Source: an uncultured Verrucomicrobiota bacterium
GTDB taxonomy: Bacteria > Verrucomicrobiota > Kiritimatiellia > CAIQIC01 > Lenti-01
NCBI GenBank assembly: GCA_938003985.1
Contig: CALKWZ010000074.1
Coordinates: 41,097-105,096, forward strand
Direction of reading: 5' to 3'
DNA length: 64,000 nucleotides
Notes under the pieces: generated by a model
What the model was told of the DNA's origin: nothing
What the model saw: the letters and a program-made list of their open reading frames with translations, nothing else
The model's database searches: none
In this document: in pieces, positions 24,626 through 33,677 of the stretch
How the letters are laid out: each line of letters opens with the position of its first letter
How positions within the stretch are numbered: the stretch's first letter is position 1
Made by a program: the position numbers and the translations under genes

Positions 24626-25093
24626 TTAGCCCGCGAAGCTCGAGCGGATGAACACCAGCACGAACAGCGCGACGGTTTCGATGACGCCGAGGGTCATCAG
24701 GTAGTTGCCGAAGCCCTGGCCGGTTTCCGCCAGCGCGTCGGCGCCGGCCGCGCCGGCCTTGCCCTGGAACCAGGCGGAAACGCCCATGCCCAGGCCGCCG
24801 CAGATGCCGCCGATCAGCATGGTCGCCCAGCTCTTGGCCGCGATGGCCGGATCGCCCGCCGCCGTCACCATCCAGCCCATCAGGATCATGCCGTAGATGG
24901 TCTGCGACAGGGGCGCGCCGATGAAGGTGATCAGGATGAAGGGCGCCGCCTTGCTTTGGGCGTAGCACTTCTTCCACGCGCCGATCGCCGAGGAACCGGC
25001 CAATCCCGCGCCGATGGAGGAGCCCACCGCCGCCAATCCCAGCGCCGCCGCCCCGCCCGCCTTGCTCAATGCCACGATCGTATCTGCATCCAT
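24626..25093 (-). CDS. atpK: V/A-type ATPase membrane rotor subunit K
   Basis: A protein of 155 residues with four membrane helices, two fused c-type hairpins, the normal length of bacterial K subunits. Only the second hairpin has the carboxylate, Glu139 in GVIETVALF. The first hairpin has SQTIYG (Gln64, Tyr67), and Gln110 lies in the third helix. In Enterococcus hirae NtpK the Na+ site uses Thr64, Gln65, Gln110 and Glu139, and nearly all are matched here, so Na+ coupling is likely (inference). It has a GAGGAG Shine-Dalgarno. Last gene of the E-DUF2764-A-B-D-I-K operon, followed by a GC hairpin. Confidence 0.93.
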   Translation of the reverse strand: MDADTIVALSKAGGAAALGLAAVGSSIGAGLAGSSAIGAWKKCYAQSKAAPFILITFIGAPLSQTIYGMILMGWMVTAAGDPAIAAKSWATMLIGGICGGLGMGVSAWFQGKAGAAGADALAETGQGFGNYLMTLGVIETVALFVLVFIRSSFAG

Positions 25094-25149
25094 GTTCGCT
25101 CTCCTCGATTCCGGGCGTCGCCGCCCTCTTTTTTAAACTCTCCGGATTC

Positions 25150-26964
25150 CTATGCCGCCGCCTCGGGCTTCGCGAACGGCCGGTAGGCCGACCCGCTCCA
25201 CGTGATGCCCTTGTGGTTCGAAAATTCCAGCGTGTTCAGGCGGATGCCGTGCACCAGCACGCCCATCACGCACAGCAGGACGTTCAAGGTGTGCGCCAGG
25301 AACGCGAACACCGCGCCGAGGACCAGGCCCCACCAGGGCTTGTCGCCGGCGAAGATCATCGTGTTGAACGCGTTGGCCACCGCGAAGCCGGCCGTGCCCA
25401 CCGCGTACAGGCGGACGTAGGACACCACGTCGGTGAAGTTGCCCACCAGGTTCAGCGGCAGCAGCGCCAGGTTGAACCAGCCGTCCTTGATTTCCTTCGG
25501 CGGCATCATGAACAGCAGGATCAGGGCCGTGCCGAGGGCCATCGCGCCGCCGAGCCCCTTCCACAGCAGCGCGCTTTGCGCGTCCGTCAGGTGCAGATAG
25601 CCCACCATGTTGCCGTTGAGCACCATGTTGTCGGCCAGGAAGAACATGAACCAGGTCGTCAGGACCCAGCCGAACTGCTCCAGCGCCTTCAGCTTTTTCG
25701 CCTGCACCAGTTCCGCCACGTTCCAGAGATGGCCGACGGTGATGTGGACCGCCCCGATCAGGAAGCACAGGCCCATGACGTTCGGGGCGGCCTTCGCCGG
25801 ATCGGTCAGGAACGGGATCTGGATCTGGTCGAAGCCCGCCCGGGCGAGGATTTCCGGCGAAATGCCGAACACCGTGCCCGTGACGAGGCCCCAGACGATG
25901 GTGGCCCCGCTCGTCGTCAGCAGCAGGCGGAACGCGTCCGTCGGCAGCTTCCTGCGCGCCCACAGCGTCAACGCGACGAAAATCGCGCCGTAGCCGGCGT
26001 CGCCGATGATCATGGCGAAAAAGAGCGAGAAAAAGAGCATGAAGACCGCGCTGACGTCCGCCTCGTGGTAGGCCGGCAGGATGTCGATGCCCTGGAACAC
26101 GGCCTTGATCGGCGTGGCCCAGCGCGGCGGACTCAATTTGACCGGCACGTCGTCCTGCGGGCCGGGCTCTTCGACGAGCAAGCCCCAGCCGTGCTTCTGC
26201 GCCGCCGCCTGCACCGGCGCGACGGCATCCGCCGGCACGAAGCCCCGCACGAACGCGATTTTTTCCGCCGTCCCCATCCCGGCGCGGACTTCCTGGAACC
26301 TCACGTCGGCGACGGCCGCGGCCAAGGCTTTCTCCAGCAGCGCGCGGTCGCCGGCGGTCCGCTTCAATTCCTCGGCGATGCCGGCCAAGCCGACGTCCAG
26401 CCGCTCGGCTTCGTACTGCAATTGGTCCGTCGCGCCATCGGGCAGCTTCTGCTCCTCCGCGCCGGCCCAATCGAACGGCTGGTTCGCGAACAGCGCCCAA
26501 TAGGCATCCGCCTTGCGGACGTCCACTTTCTGGGCGGTCACGCCCGCGGGCAGCGGCAAAACGGATTTGGCGGGCGCCCGGTACAGCTTGAGGACGACGC
26601 CTTTCGCCGCCAGCGCGCGGATGGCGGCGGGATCGAAAGCGCCGAACGGCGCGGTGCGCTCCAGTTCGGCGTTCAGGAACTCGAGCCGTTCCTGCCACTC
26701 CTTGCGCAGGCCGAGCAGGTCGCTGACGTCGGCGATGACGGTGGCCAGATCTCGCCCGGTCGGCGGCAGCGTCGCCGACACCGGAACGGCTTCCAGCAGG
26801 CGCTGCAGGCCCGCGGCCTTCTCGCGGGCGTCTTCGAGCCCGGTGCTCGCGGGCGACGTCACGGGGGTCACGTGCAGGACGCCGAGCTCCCGCAGTTCCT
26901 TCAGTGTCGCGGCCCGGTCGTGCGCCACGCACAGCAACGTCAATTTCTTCATTTGGACGATCAT
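25150..26964 (-). CDS. atpI: V/A-type ATPase subunit I (a-subunit)
   Basis: A protein of 604 residues. The N-terminal half is cytoplasmic and coiled (MKKLTLLCVAHDRAATLKELRELGVLHV), as in the stator arm of subunit I. The C-terminal half has seven to eight membrane helices, including MLFFSLFFAMIIGDAGYGAIF and the LPLNLVGNFTDVVSYVRLYAVG segment, whose Arg faces the rotor Glu. It forms the ion half-channels next to the K ring. The start overlaps the D-subunit stop by 4 bp (ATGA). Confidence 0.93.
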   Translation of the reverse strand: MIVQMKKLTLLCVAHDRAATLKELRELGVLHVTPVTSPASTGLEDAREKAAGLQRLLEAVPVSATLPPTGRDLATVIADVSDLLGLRKEWQERLEFLNAELERTAPFGAFDPAAIRALAAKGVVLKLYRAPAKSVLPLPAGVTAQKVDVRKADAYWALFANQPFDWAGAEEQKLPDGATDQLQYEAERLDVGLAGIAEELKRTAGDRALLEKALAAAVADVRFQEVRAGMGTAEKIAFVRGFVPADAVAPVQAAAQKHGWGLLVEEPGPQDDVPVKLSPPRWATPIKAVFQGIDILPAYHEADVSAVFMLFFSLFFAMIIGDAGYGAIFVALTLWARRKLPTDAFRLLLTTSGATIVWGLVTGTVFGISPEILARAGFDQIQIPFLTDPAKAAPNVMGLCFLIGAVHITVGHLWNVAELVQAKKLKALEQFGWVLTTWFMFFLADNMVLNGNMVGYLHLTDAQSALLWKGLGGAMALGTALILLFMMPPKEIKDGWFNLALLPLNLVGNFTDVVSYVRLYAVGTAGFAVANAFNTMIFAGDKPWWGLVLGAVFAFLAHTLNVLLCVMGVLVHGIRLNTLEFSNHKGITWSGSAYRPFAKPEAAA

Positions 26965-27593
26965 GCCGCCGTCCCCTCCGCCGCCGCCTCCGCGGCCGCG
27001 GCCTTCTTCACGCCCTTGCCCTTGGCGATCTTCGAGCGCACGACGGCGCCCGTGTTTTCATCGCCCAGGAAGATGCGGATGCGCCGGATGTTTTCCGCGC
27101 ATTCCGGGATCTTCACTTTTTCGAACAGATTCACGCGCTGGCTGGTCGTGCGCAGTTCCTCGGCCAGCAGCCGGTGCTGCTCTTCGAGGAGGCGCCGCTC
27201 GATCCGCAGGCGGAAGAGCTGCTCGAGCGTGGCCAGGCCTTCGTCCAGCCAGACCGGGGTCGCCCACAGATCCGGCGCGGTGCGCTGGAACCGGATGGCC
27301 TTGAGCGTCCGCACCGCCACGCCGGCGATGTTGCCGGGCTCGACTTCGATCGATTCGACCTTCAGCCAGGCGGCGTAGTCCAGCGGCTCGGAGTACAGCT
27401 TGACCCAGTCGGCCAAGGCGCCGCGCGCGGCCTCTTCCTCGGCCTTCTTCTCGGCGACGCGCTGGTCCACCTGCCGGATTTCCATCTGCAGCTGCTGTTT
27501 CTTCAGCTGCAGCGTCGGCAGGTAGCGGCGGTAGCGCTTCAGCGCGTCGCGCTGCGCCTTCAGTTCGGTCTTGGTGTTCTTGACCTTGCCCAT
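26961..27593 (-). CDS. atpD: V/A-type ATPase central-stalk subunit D
   Basis: A protein of 210 residues, nearly all helical. It begins VKNTKTELKAQRDALKRYRRYLPTLQLKKQQL, the typical coiled-coil start of V-ATPase D, and ends Lys/Ala-rich. As the central axle it rotates inside the A3B3 head. There is no separate F-subunit gene in this operon, so D may work alone or with an unlinked F. The start is 13 bp after the B-subunit stop, and the end overlaps the I-subunit start. Confidence 0.9.
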   Translation of the reverse strand: MGKVKNTKTELKAQRDALKRYRRYLPTLQLKKQQLQMEIRQVDQRVAEKKAEEEAARGALADWVKLYSEPLDYAAWLKVESIEVEPGNIAGVAVRTLKAIRFQRTAPDLWATPVWLDEGLATLEQLFRLRIERRLLEEQHRLLAEELRTTSQRVNLFEKVKIPECAENIRRIRIFLGDENTGAVVRSKIAKGKGVKKAAAAEAAAEGTAA

Positions 27594-27606
27594 CGCCGGT
27601 CCGTTC

Positions 27607-28908
27607 CTAGGCGGTCGCCTTCGGCCAGAATTTTTCGGTCAGTTTCGAGGATATGCCCGTTTCCGCGGGATCGAAGCAGTCGGCCATGATCTGCCAGCCG
27701 AGGTCCAGCGCGGCTTCCAGCGGGATGTTGACGGACAGGTCCATCATTTCCTTCTCGAAGCGCTCGCCGTAGCGCAGCAGCTTGTTGTCCCACGCGCTCA
27801 TGCGGAAGCCCATGGACTGCTTCTCCAGCGTCTCCTTGTAGGACGCGTAGAGCTGGATCATTGTGTTCATGACCGTGCGGTGGTCCTCGCGGGTCTTGCC
27901 GTTGACCTGCTGTTTCAGGCGGGAAAGCGAACCGAACGGCTCGATGCGGCCGTTGCGGAGGTAGAACTGGCCTTCGGTGATGTAGCCCGTGTTGTCGGGC
28001 ACCGGGTGGGTCACGTCGTCGCCGGGCATCGTCGTCACGGCCAGGATCGTGATCGAGCCGGCGCCTTCGAAGTCCACCGCCTTCTCGTAGCGGGACGCGA
28101 GCTGCGAATAGAGGTCGCCCGGATAGCCGCGGTTGGCGGGAATCTGCTCCATCGTGATGGCGATTTCCTTCAGCGCGTCGGCGAAGCTCGTCATGTCCGT
28201 CAGCAGCACCAGCACGCGCTTGTTCTGCAGCGCGAACTGCTCGGCCACGGCCAGCGAGATGTCCGGCACCATCTGGCATTCCACCGTCGGATCGGCCGCC
28301 GTGTGGATGAAGAGGATCGAGCGCGAGAGCGCGCCGTTGGCCTCGAGCGTGTCGCGGAACTGCAGATAGTCGTCGTGCTTCAGGCCCATGCCGCCGAGGA
28401 TGATGATGTCCACTTCCGCCTGCAGCGCGATGCGCGCCAGCAGCTCGTTGTAGGGCTCGCCCGCCGCCGCGAAAATCGGCAGCTTCTGCGACTCGACCAG
28501 CGAATTGAACACGTCGATCATCGGGATGCCCGTGCGGACCATCTTGCGCGGGATGATGCGCTTGGCGGGATTGACCGACGGCCCGCCGATCGCGATGCGG
28601 TTCTCGTCCAGCGTCGGCCCGTTGTCGCGCGGCTGGCCCGAGCCGTTGAACACCCGGCCCAGCAGGGCTTCCGTGAACGACACGTCCATCTTGTGGCCGA
28701 GGAAGCGCACCTGGCCGTCCGTGGCGATGCCGCGGCTGCCGGCGAACACCTGCAGGAAGACCTTGTCCTTCTCCAGGCGGATCACCTGCGCCAGCGAGGT
28801 GCCCAGCGTGCCGACCACCTGGGCCAGCTCGCCGTTCATCACGCCGTCGGCGCGGACCGTGATCACGTTGCCCGCGATCTGCTCGATGCGATGGTAGACC
28901 TTATGCAT
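27607..28908 (-). CDS. atpB: V/A-type ATPase subunit B
   Basis: A protein of 433 residues, the normal length for bacterial B subunits. It has the non-catalytic nucleotide-fold features GRVFNGSGQPRDNGPTLDEN, PRKMVRTGIPMIDVFNSLVESQKLPIF (a degenerate P-loop, not GKT), VLLTDMTSFADALKEI and NRGYPGDLYSQLASRYEKA. It alternates with A in the hexameric head. The start lies 8 bp inside the A gene, so expression is translationally coupled. Confidence 0.96.
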   Translation of the reverse strand: MHKVYHRIEQIAGNVITVRADGVMNGELAQVVGTLGTSLAQVIRLEKDKVFLQVFAGSRGIATDGQVRFLGHKMDVSFTEALLGRVFNGSGQPRDNGPTLDENRIAIGGPSVNPAKRIIPRKMVRTGIPMIDVFNSLVESQKLPIFAAAGEPYNELLARIALQAEVDIIILGGMGLKHDDYLQFRDTLEANGALSRSILFIHTAADPTVECQMVPDISLAVAEQFALQNKRVLVLLTDMTSFADALKEIAITMEQIPANRGYPGDLYSQLASRYEKAVDFEGAGSITILAVTTMPGDDVTHPVPDNTGYITEGQFYLRNGRIEPFGSLSRLKQQVNGKTREDHRTVMNTMIQLYASYKETLEKQSMGFRMSAWDNKLLRYGERFEKEMMDLSVNIPLEAALDLGWQIMADCFDPAETGISSKLTEKFWPKATA

Positions 28909-30634
28909 GTTCCGAAACCTCCGCCAGCATCGCGTCGATGCGCTGCTCCAGTTGCTTGAATTCCGCCGCGTCCATCGGCACCAGGTTCCAGTCCTTCGTC
29001 ACCGAGGTGAGCTGCAGGAACCATTTGCGCGCCGCGTCCTTGTCCGGGAAGAAGACCTTCGCCGTCAGGATGCCGTGGATCTTGGCGAACACGTACTTCT
29101 GCCGGTCGGCGCCGGTCGCGGCGTCCACGTCGTGGAAGCTGTTCTGCTGCAGGTAGGTCGCGTCGAGGAATTCGCTCTTCAGGTAGACCACGAAATCCTC
29201 GATGCTCGTGCCTTCCTCGCCGACCACCTTCATCATCTGGCTGACTTCGTTGCCCTGCCGCAGGGTCTTGCGCGCCTGCGCGACCTGCTGGGCGTCCACC
29301 ACGCCCGGATACTTGCTCCAGCTGTCCAGCGGATGGATGGCCGGATAGCGCCGCGCGTCGGAACGCTCGCGGTTGAGGCCGTGGAACGCGCCCACCACCT
29401 TCAGCGTGGCCTGCGTCACCGGTTCGTCGAAATTGCCGCCCGCGGGCGACACCGTGCCGCCGATCGTCACCGAGCCCGTCGTGCCGTCCTTGAGCCGCAC
29501 CACGCCGCCGCGCTCGTAGAAGGCCGCGATCACGGATTCGAGGTAGGCCGGAAAAGCCTCTTCGCCGGGGATTTCCTCGAGGCGGCCGCTCATTTCGCGC
29601 AGCGCCTGCGCCCAGCGGCTGGTCGAATCGGCCAGCAGCAGGACGTTGAGCCCCATCTGCCGGTAGTATTCGCAGATCGTCACCGCCGTGTAGACCGACG
29701 CTTCGCGCGCGGCCACGGGCATGGACGACGTGTTGCAGATGATGAGCGTGCGCTCCATCAGGCTCTTGCCCGTGCGCGGGTCGGTCAGCTCGGGGAATTC
29801 GCGGAGGGTTTCCACCACTTCGCCGGCGCGTTCGCCGCAGGCCGCCACGAGCACGACGTCCACGTCCGCGTGCTTGCTGGTGATCTGCTGCAGCACGGTC
29901 TTGCCCGCGCCGAACGGCCCGGGAATGCAGTACACGCCGCCGCGCGCCACCGGGAAGAACGTGTCGATGATGCGCACCTTCGTCACCAGCGGATCCGTCG
30001 GGCGCAGGCGCTCGGCGTAGGCCTTGATCGGCACCTTCACCGGCCATTCCTGCACCATCGAGACCGCCACTTCGTCGCCGCGCTCGTTGCGCAGCTTGGC
30101 GACGACCTGGTCGACGTCGTACGAGCCCGCCGCGACCGTCTCCGCCACCTGCCACTTGCCGGCCAGGCGGAACGGCACCATGATGCGGTGCGTGAAAATG
30201 CCTTCGGGCACGGTGCCGAGCGTGTCGCCCGCCGTCACTTCGTCGCCCTTGCGCGCCTGGGGCGTGTAGGCCCACTTCGTCGCGCGGTCCAGGGCCTTGA
30301 GGTAGGTGCCGCGCTGCAGGAAGAATCCGCACTGCTCGGCCAGCTTGGGCAGCGGGTTCTGCAACCCGTCGTACACCTGCGCCAGCAGGCCGGGGCCGAG
30401 TTCCACCGCCAGCAGGCTGCCGCTGAACTCGACCGGGTCGCCCACCCGCAGGCCCGTCGTGTCTTCGAACACCTGCAGTTCCGCGTTCTCGCCGCGGATG
30501 CGGATGACTTCCGACTTCAGCGCGATCTGGCCCGTGCGCGCATAGCCCACTTCGCTCTGCGTCACCGGCTTGTCGAACTTGACCGTGATCAGGTTGCCGT
30601 TGATGCCTACGATTCTACCGACGTTTTCGCTCAT
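28901..30634 (-). CDS. atpA: V/A-type ATPase catalytic subunit A
   Basis: A protein of 577 residues with Walker A GPFGAGKTVLQQ, a VLVAACGERAGEVVETLREFPEL arginine/glutamate region, LLLADSTSRWAQALREMSGRLEEIPGEEAFPAYL, and the A-specific insert after the N-terminal barrel (about residues 110-195). It hydrolyses or synthesises ATP in the catalytic sites. The operon order E-DUF2764-A-B-D-I-K is that of Chlamydiae and other bacteria with this ATPase, which supports a PVC host. Confidence 0.96.
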   Translation of the reverse strand: MSENVGRIVGINGNLITVKFDKPVTQSEVGYARTGQIALKSEVIRIRGENAELQVFEDTTGLRVGDPVEFSGSLLAVELGPGLLAQVYDGLQNPLPKLAEQCGFFLQRGTYLKALDRATKWAYTPQARKGDEVTAGDTLGTVPEGIFTHRIMVPFRLAGKWQVAETVAAGSYDVDQVVAKLRNERGDEVAVSMVQEWPVKVPIKAYAERLRPTDPLVTKVRIIDTFFPVARGGVYCIPGPFGAGKTVLQQITSKHADVDVVLVAACGERAGEVVETLREFPELTDPRTGKSLMERTLIICNTSSMPVAAREASVYTAVTICEYYRQMGLNVLLLADSTSRWAQALREMSGRLEEIPGEEAFPAYLESVIAAFYERGGVVRLKDGTTGSVTIGGTVSPAGGNFDEPVTQATLKVVGAFHGLNRERSDARRYPAIHPLDSWSKYPGVVDAQQVAQARKTLRQGNEVSQMMKVVGEEGTSIEDFVVYLKSEFLDATYLQQNSFHDVDAATGADRQKYVFAKIHGILTAKVFFPDKDAARKWFLQLTSVTKDWNLVPMDAAEFKQLEQRIDAMLAEVSEHA

Positions 30635-30649
30635 CTTCGCCCGCCTTCG

Positions 30650-31210
30650 CTATTTGAAATCCGCCGCGCCGCCCGCGGCCGCGCTTTCTTCCAGTTGGGT
30701 GACCAGTTGCTCGAGCCGTTCGCGGCCCGCTTCTTCCCGCAGCGCCGCCCAGCGCGCCGCCAGCGTCAATTGCACCGCGAACGCCAGCACCGCCGGCAGG
30801 CCCGTCGCGTCCGCGCGCGCCAGGTCCTCGACGTATTTCCAGCGCGCGCCGTCCAGCCCCGTTTCCCGGGCCAGCGGGCTCGCCTTGGCCAGCGCGTCGG
30901 ACGTTTCCTTGTCCAGCCACACGGCGTAGCCGGGATGGCTCTTCAGGAACGGCTTGGCCTCCACGCCCAGCTTCGCCCCGCGCATCTTGGCCGCCGTGTT
31001 GCGGATCTGCGCGTCGCCGGCCGCCCAGGCCTGCGCGAACGCCGACCGCCCGTCCGCGGCCCGGCCCGCCAGCACCGCATCCAGTTCCGCGAGGTCCGCG
31101 TCGCTCAGGACGCCCTGGCACTTGAACCGGAACTCGGCCGGCGCAAACGGCGGCGGCGCTTCCAGCGAGAGCGCCGGGAGCGACGAAACGAGATATTCGT
31201 AGCCGCCCAT
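30650..31210 (-). CDS. DUF2764 protein, V-type ATPase operon companion
   Basis: A protein of 186 residues. It opens YEYLVSSLPALSLEAPPPFAPAEFRFKCQGVLSDADLAEL, the usual DUF2764 beginning, and continues as helices. The family is found almost only between E and A genes of bacterial V-type ATPases. It is thought to replace subunit C (the d-like connector), because no C gene exists in these operons; that function is inference from position. The gap to E is 9 bp and to A is 15 bp. Confidence 0.85.
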   Translation of the reverse strand: MGGYEYLVSSLPALSLEAPPPFAPAEFRFKCQGVLSDADLAELDAVLAGRAADGRSAFAQAWAAGDAQIRNTAAKMRGAKLGVEAKPFLKSHPGYAVWLDKETSDALAKASPLARETGLDGARWKYVEDLARADATGLPAVLAFAVQLTLAARWAALREEAGRERLEQLVTQLEESAAAGGAADFK

Positions 31211-31219
31211 CCCCGGCCC

Positions 31220-31831
31220 TTATTCCGCCGCCTTCTTGACGATCTGCGCCAGTTCCGGCCGCAGGAAATTCGCGAGCGATTCGGCGATCGCTTCCTTGGT
31301 GAAGTCGTGGAACACCTGGCCGTCCTTGGCGCCCGCGCGGAAGCCCTGGAAGATTTCCCGGTCGCTTTCGATCTGGATGCCCGCCGCCAGCTTGTTCTGG
31401 TATTCCTTGGCGAACGCCGCCTTCACGGCCGCCGCGTCGGCCTCGCCGAGCATCGCGACCATGCCGCCCGCCCCGCCGTCCTTCGCATAGGCTTCCGCCA
31501 GCTTGAGCAGCATCTGCGCCATCAGGTCCGGCGTCAGCGCCGCGCCGACTTTGGCTTCCACGATGCCGCCCACGACCTTGCCGATCGCGCCGCCGACGCT
31601 GATGAGCAGATCGCGCGCCGCCTGCTGCAGCGTCGCCCGGCCGCGCTCGGCGAACGCCGCCGAATCCGTCTCGGCCTTGGCCACCAGGTCCTTCGCCTGC
31701 TTCTGGGCGTCGGCCACGATCTTCGCCGCCTTCTGCTTCGCCTCGGCCACCAGCGATTCCGCCGCCTTCTCCCCGGATTCGACCCCTTCTTTGCGGATAC
31801 GCTCGATCAAGTGTTGCAGTTCTTCAGCCAT
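31220..31831 (-). CDS. atpE: V/A-type ATPase peripheral-stalk subunit E
   Basis: A protein of 203 residues. The first half is a long charged helix (LIERIRKEGVESGEKAAESLVAEAKQKAAKIVADAQKQAKDL), the rest a globular part ending FLRPELAQIVKKAAE. It would brace the head against subunit I. It is the first gene of the operon, with Shine-Dalgarno AAAGGAA and a promoter at 31874-31902. No G/H gene, the usual partner of E in the stalk, is present nearby. Confidence 0.88.
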   Translation of the reverse strand: MAEELQHLIERIRKEGVESGEKAAESLVAEAKQKAAKIVADAQKQAKDLVAKAETDSAAFAERGRATLQQAARDLLISVGGAIGKVVGGIVEAKVGAALTPDLMAQMLLKLAEAYAKDGGAGGMVAMLGEADAAAVKAAFAKEYQNKLAAGIQIESDREIFQGFRAGAKDGQVFHDFTKEAIAESLANFLRPELAQIVKKAAE

Positions 31832-31873
31832 GGCTTTTCCTTTGCTCCATAGAAGTACGAAAACGCCCCGCCA

Positions 31874-31902
31874 CGATACACGGCGCCCCCGGCCCCAGCA
31901 AC
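31874..31902 (-). promoter_or_regulatory. Promoter of the V-type ATPase operon
   Basis: Minus-strand TTGCTG, 17-bp spacer, TATCGT. The expected start is near 31867, about 35 nt ahead of the E-subunit ATG. Confidence 0.65.
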
Positions 31903-31938
31903 CCTAAAAAACGGGGGCGGCTTGCGCGCAGACGGTCG

Positions 31939-33564
31939 TCAGGACCGGGCCCGGAAGCGGCGGATCAGCGCGTTGGTGGATCCGTCGTGCTTCAGCTCGG
32001 AGTCCCTGGACTTGAGCTCGGGCAGGATGCGGTTGGCCAGCACCTTGCCGAGCTGCACGCCCCACTGGTCGAACGAGAAGACGTTCCAAATGACGCCCTG
32101 CACGAAAATCTTGTGTTCGTAGAGCGCCACGAGCTGGCCGAAGGTCTCCGGCGTCAGCTTTTCGGCCAGCAGCGTGTTGGTCGGCCGGTTGCCGGGGAAC
32201 GTCTTGTGCGGCACGAGCTTTTCGGGCACGCCCTCGGCGCGGCATTCGTCGGCCGTCTTGCCGAAGGCCAGCGCCTCGGTCTGCGCGAAGAAGTTGCTCA
32301 TCAGCTTGGCGTGGTGGTCGCCTACCGGATTGTGGCTCTTGCAGAACCCGATGAAATCGCACGGGATCAGCTTCGTGCCCTGGTGGATGAGCTGGTAGAA
32401 CGCGTGCTGGCCGTTGGTGCCGGGCTCGCCCCAGACCACCGGGCCGGTCTCGTAGGTCACGATCTTGCCGGTCTTGGTGACGCGCTTGCCGTTGCTCTCC
32501 ATGTCGCCCTGCTGGAAGTAGGCCGCGAAGCGCGACAGATATTGGTCGTACGGCAGCAGCGCCGTGCTCTGCGCGTTGAAGAAGTTGCCGTACCAGATGC
32601 CCAGCAGCGCCAAGATCACCGGCGCGTTGCGCTCGAACGGCGCCGTCGCGAAGTGGCGGTCCATCTCGTGGTAGCCGTCCAGCATGCGGATGAAGTTCTC
32701 CGGGCCGATCGCGATCATCAGCGGCAGGCCGATGGCGCTGGTCAGCGAGTAGCGCCCGCCCACCCAGTCCCAGAACTCGAACATGTTGGCCGGATCGATG
32801 CCGAACGCCTGCACTTCCTTGGCCGCCGTCGAAACCGCCACGAAGTGCTTCGCCGTCGCCGCCGGGTCGCCCAGCTTCTCCAGCAGCCACGCCTTCGCCG
32901 TCTCGGCGTTGGTCATGGTTTCCTGCGTGGTGAAGGTCTTGGAGGCCACGATGAAGAGCGTTTCCGCCGCGTCGAGGTCGCGCGTCGCTTCGACGACGTG
33001 CGTGCCGTCCACGTTCGACACGAACCGCACCGTCAGGTCGCGCTGGCTGTAGGGCTTGAGCGCCTCGTAGGCCATGACCGGCCCCAGATCGCTGCCGCCG
33101 ATGCCGACGTTGACGACGTTGCGGATCGGCTTGCCCGTGAACCCGAGCCACTTCCCTGCCCGCACGAGGTCGGCGAAGCCGGACATTTTCTCCAGCACCG
33201 CGTTGACCGCGGGCATGACGTCCTTGCGGTCCACCAGGATCGGGACGTTCGACCGGTTGCGCAGCGCGACGTGCAGCACCGGGCGCTTCTCCGTCTCGTT
33301 GATCTTCCGGCCGGAGAACATCGCGTCGATCTCGCCGCGCAGGTCGGCCATCGGGCACAACGCCTGCAACCGCTTCATCGTTTCGGCCGTGGCCAGGTTC
33401 TTGGAATAGTCCAGGTACCAGCCGCCGACTTCGAGGGAGAACGCCTGCGCCCGCGCCGCATCGGCCGCGAACAGGTCCCGCAGCGAGGCGGTTTTCAGCG
33501 CCGCCGCGTGGGCCTTGAGGACCTTCCATTCCGGGGTCGTGTCGAGTCGTTTGCGGCGGGGCAT
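31939..33564 (-). CDS. pgi: Glucose-6-phosphate isomerase
   Basis: A protein of 541 residues, the usual length for long-form PGI. It has the signatures VNVGIGGSDLGPVMAYEAL, FIVASKTFTTQETMTNA, the catalytic-Glu region GRYSLTSAIGLPL, LIHQGTKLIPCDF (catalytic His region) and VIWNVFSFDQWGVQLGK. It interconverts glucose-6-phosphate and fructose-6-phosphate. The Shine-Dalgarno AGGAGGT ends 3 nt from the ATG region. It lies 113 bp downstream of the PPi-phosphofructokinase gene, which acts on its product, with a short AT-rich repeat between them. Confidence 0.97.
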   Translation of the reverse strand: MPRRKRLDTTPEWKVLKAHAAALKTASLRDLFAADAARAQAFSLEVGGWYLDYSKNLATAETMKRLQALCPMADLRGEIDAMFSGRKINETEKRPVLHVALRNRSNVPILVDRKDVMPAVNAVLEKMSGFADLVRAGKWLGFTGKPIRNVVNVGIGGSDLGPVMAYEALKPYSQRDLTVRFVSNVDGTHVVEATRDLDAAETLFIVASKTFTTQETMTNAETAKAWLLEKLGDPAATAKHFVAVSTAAKEVQAFGIDPANMFEFWDWVGGRYSLTSAIGLPLMIAIGPENFIRMLDGYHEMDRHFATAPFERNAPVILALLGIWYGNFFNAQSTALLPYDQYLSRFAAYFQQGDMESNGKRVTKTGKIVTYETGPVVWGEPGTNGQHAFYQLIHQGTKLIPCDFIGFCKSHNPVGDHHAKLMSNFFAQTEALAFGKTADECRAEGVPEKLVPHKTFPGNRPTNTLLAEKLTPETFGQLVALYEHKIFVQGVIWNVFSFDQWGVQLGKVLANRILPELKSRDSELKHDGSTNALIRRFRARS

Positions 33565-33580
33565 GGGACCTCCTGCGGAG

Positions 33581-33676
33581 AGAATTCAGAATTCAGGAGT
33601 CAGAATTCAGAATGGAACCCACTCCGAAAATCCGGACTCCTGAACTTCCGTACTTCTGAACTCCTGTACTTCTGAG
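33581..33676. repeat. AT-rich GAATTCTGA-type short repeats, copy 2
   Basis: Between pgi and the phosphofructokinase gene. 33581-33619 holds AGAATTCAGAATTCAGG and CAGAATTCAGAATGG, the reverse complement of the unit at 24521-24560. 33640-33676 holds a related pair built on CTCCTGAACTTC and CTTCTGAACTCC. The stretch contrasts sharply with GC-rich neighbours. Confidence 0.6.
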
Positions 33677-33677
33677 C

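Noticed and set aside
28907..31852. A 981-codon open frame on the plus strand across the V-type ATPase operon, and similar long frames at 1278-3095, 6641-8794 and 37798-40680
   Set aside because: They are antisense to clear genes, Arg/Gly/His-rich and lack any family motif. Long stop-free shadow frames are expected in GC-rich DNA.
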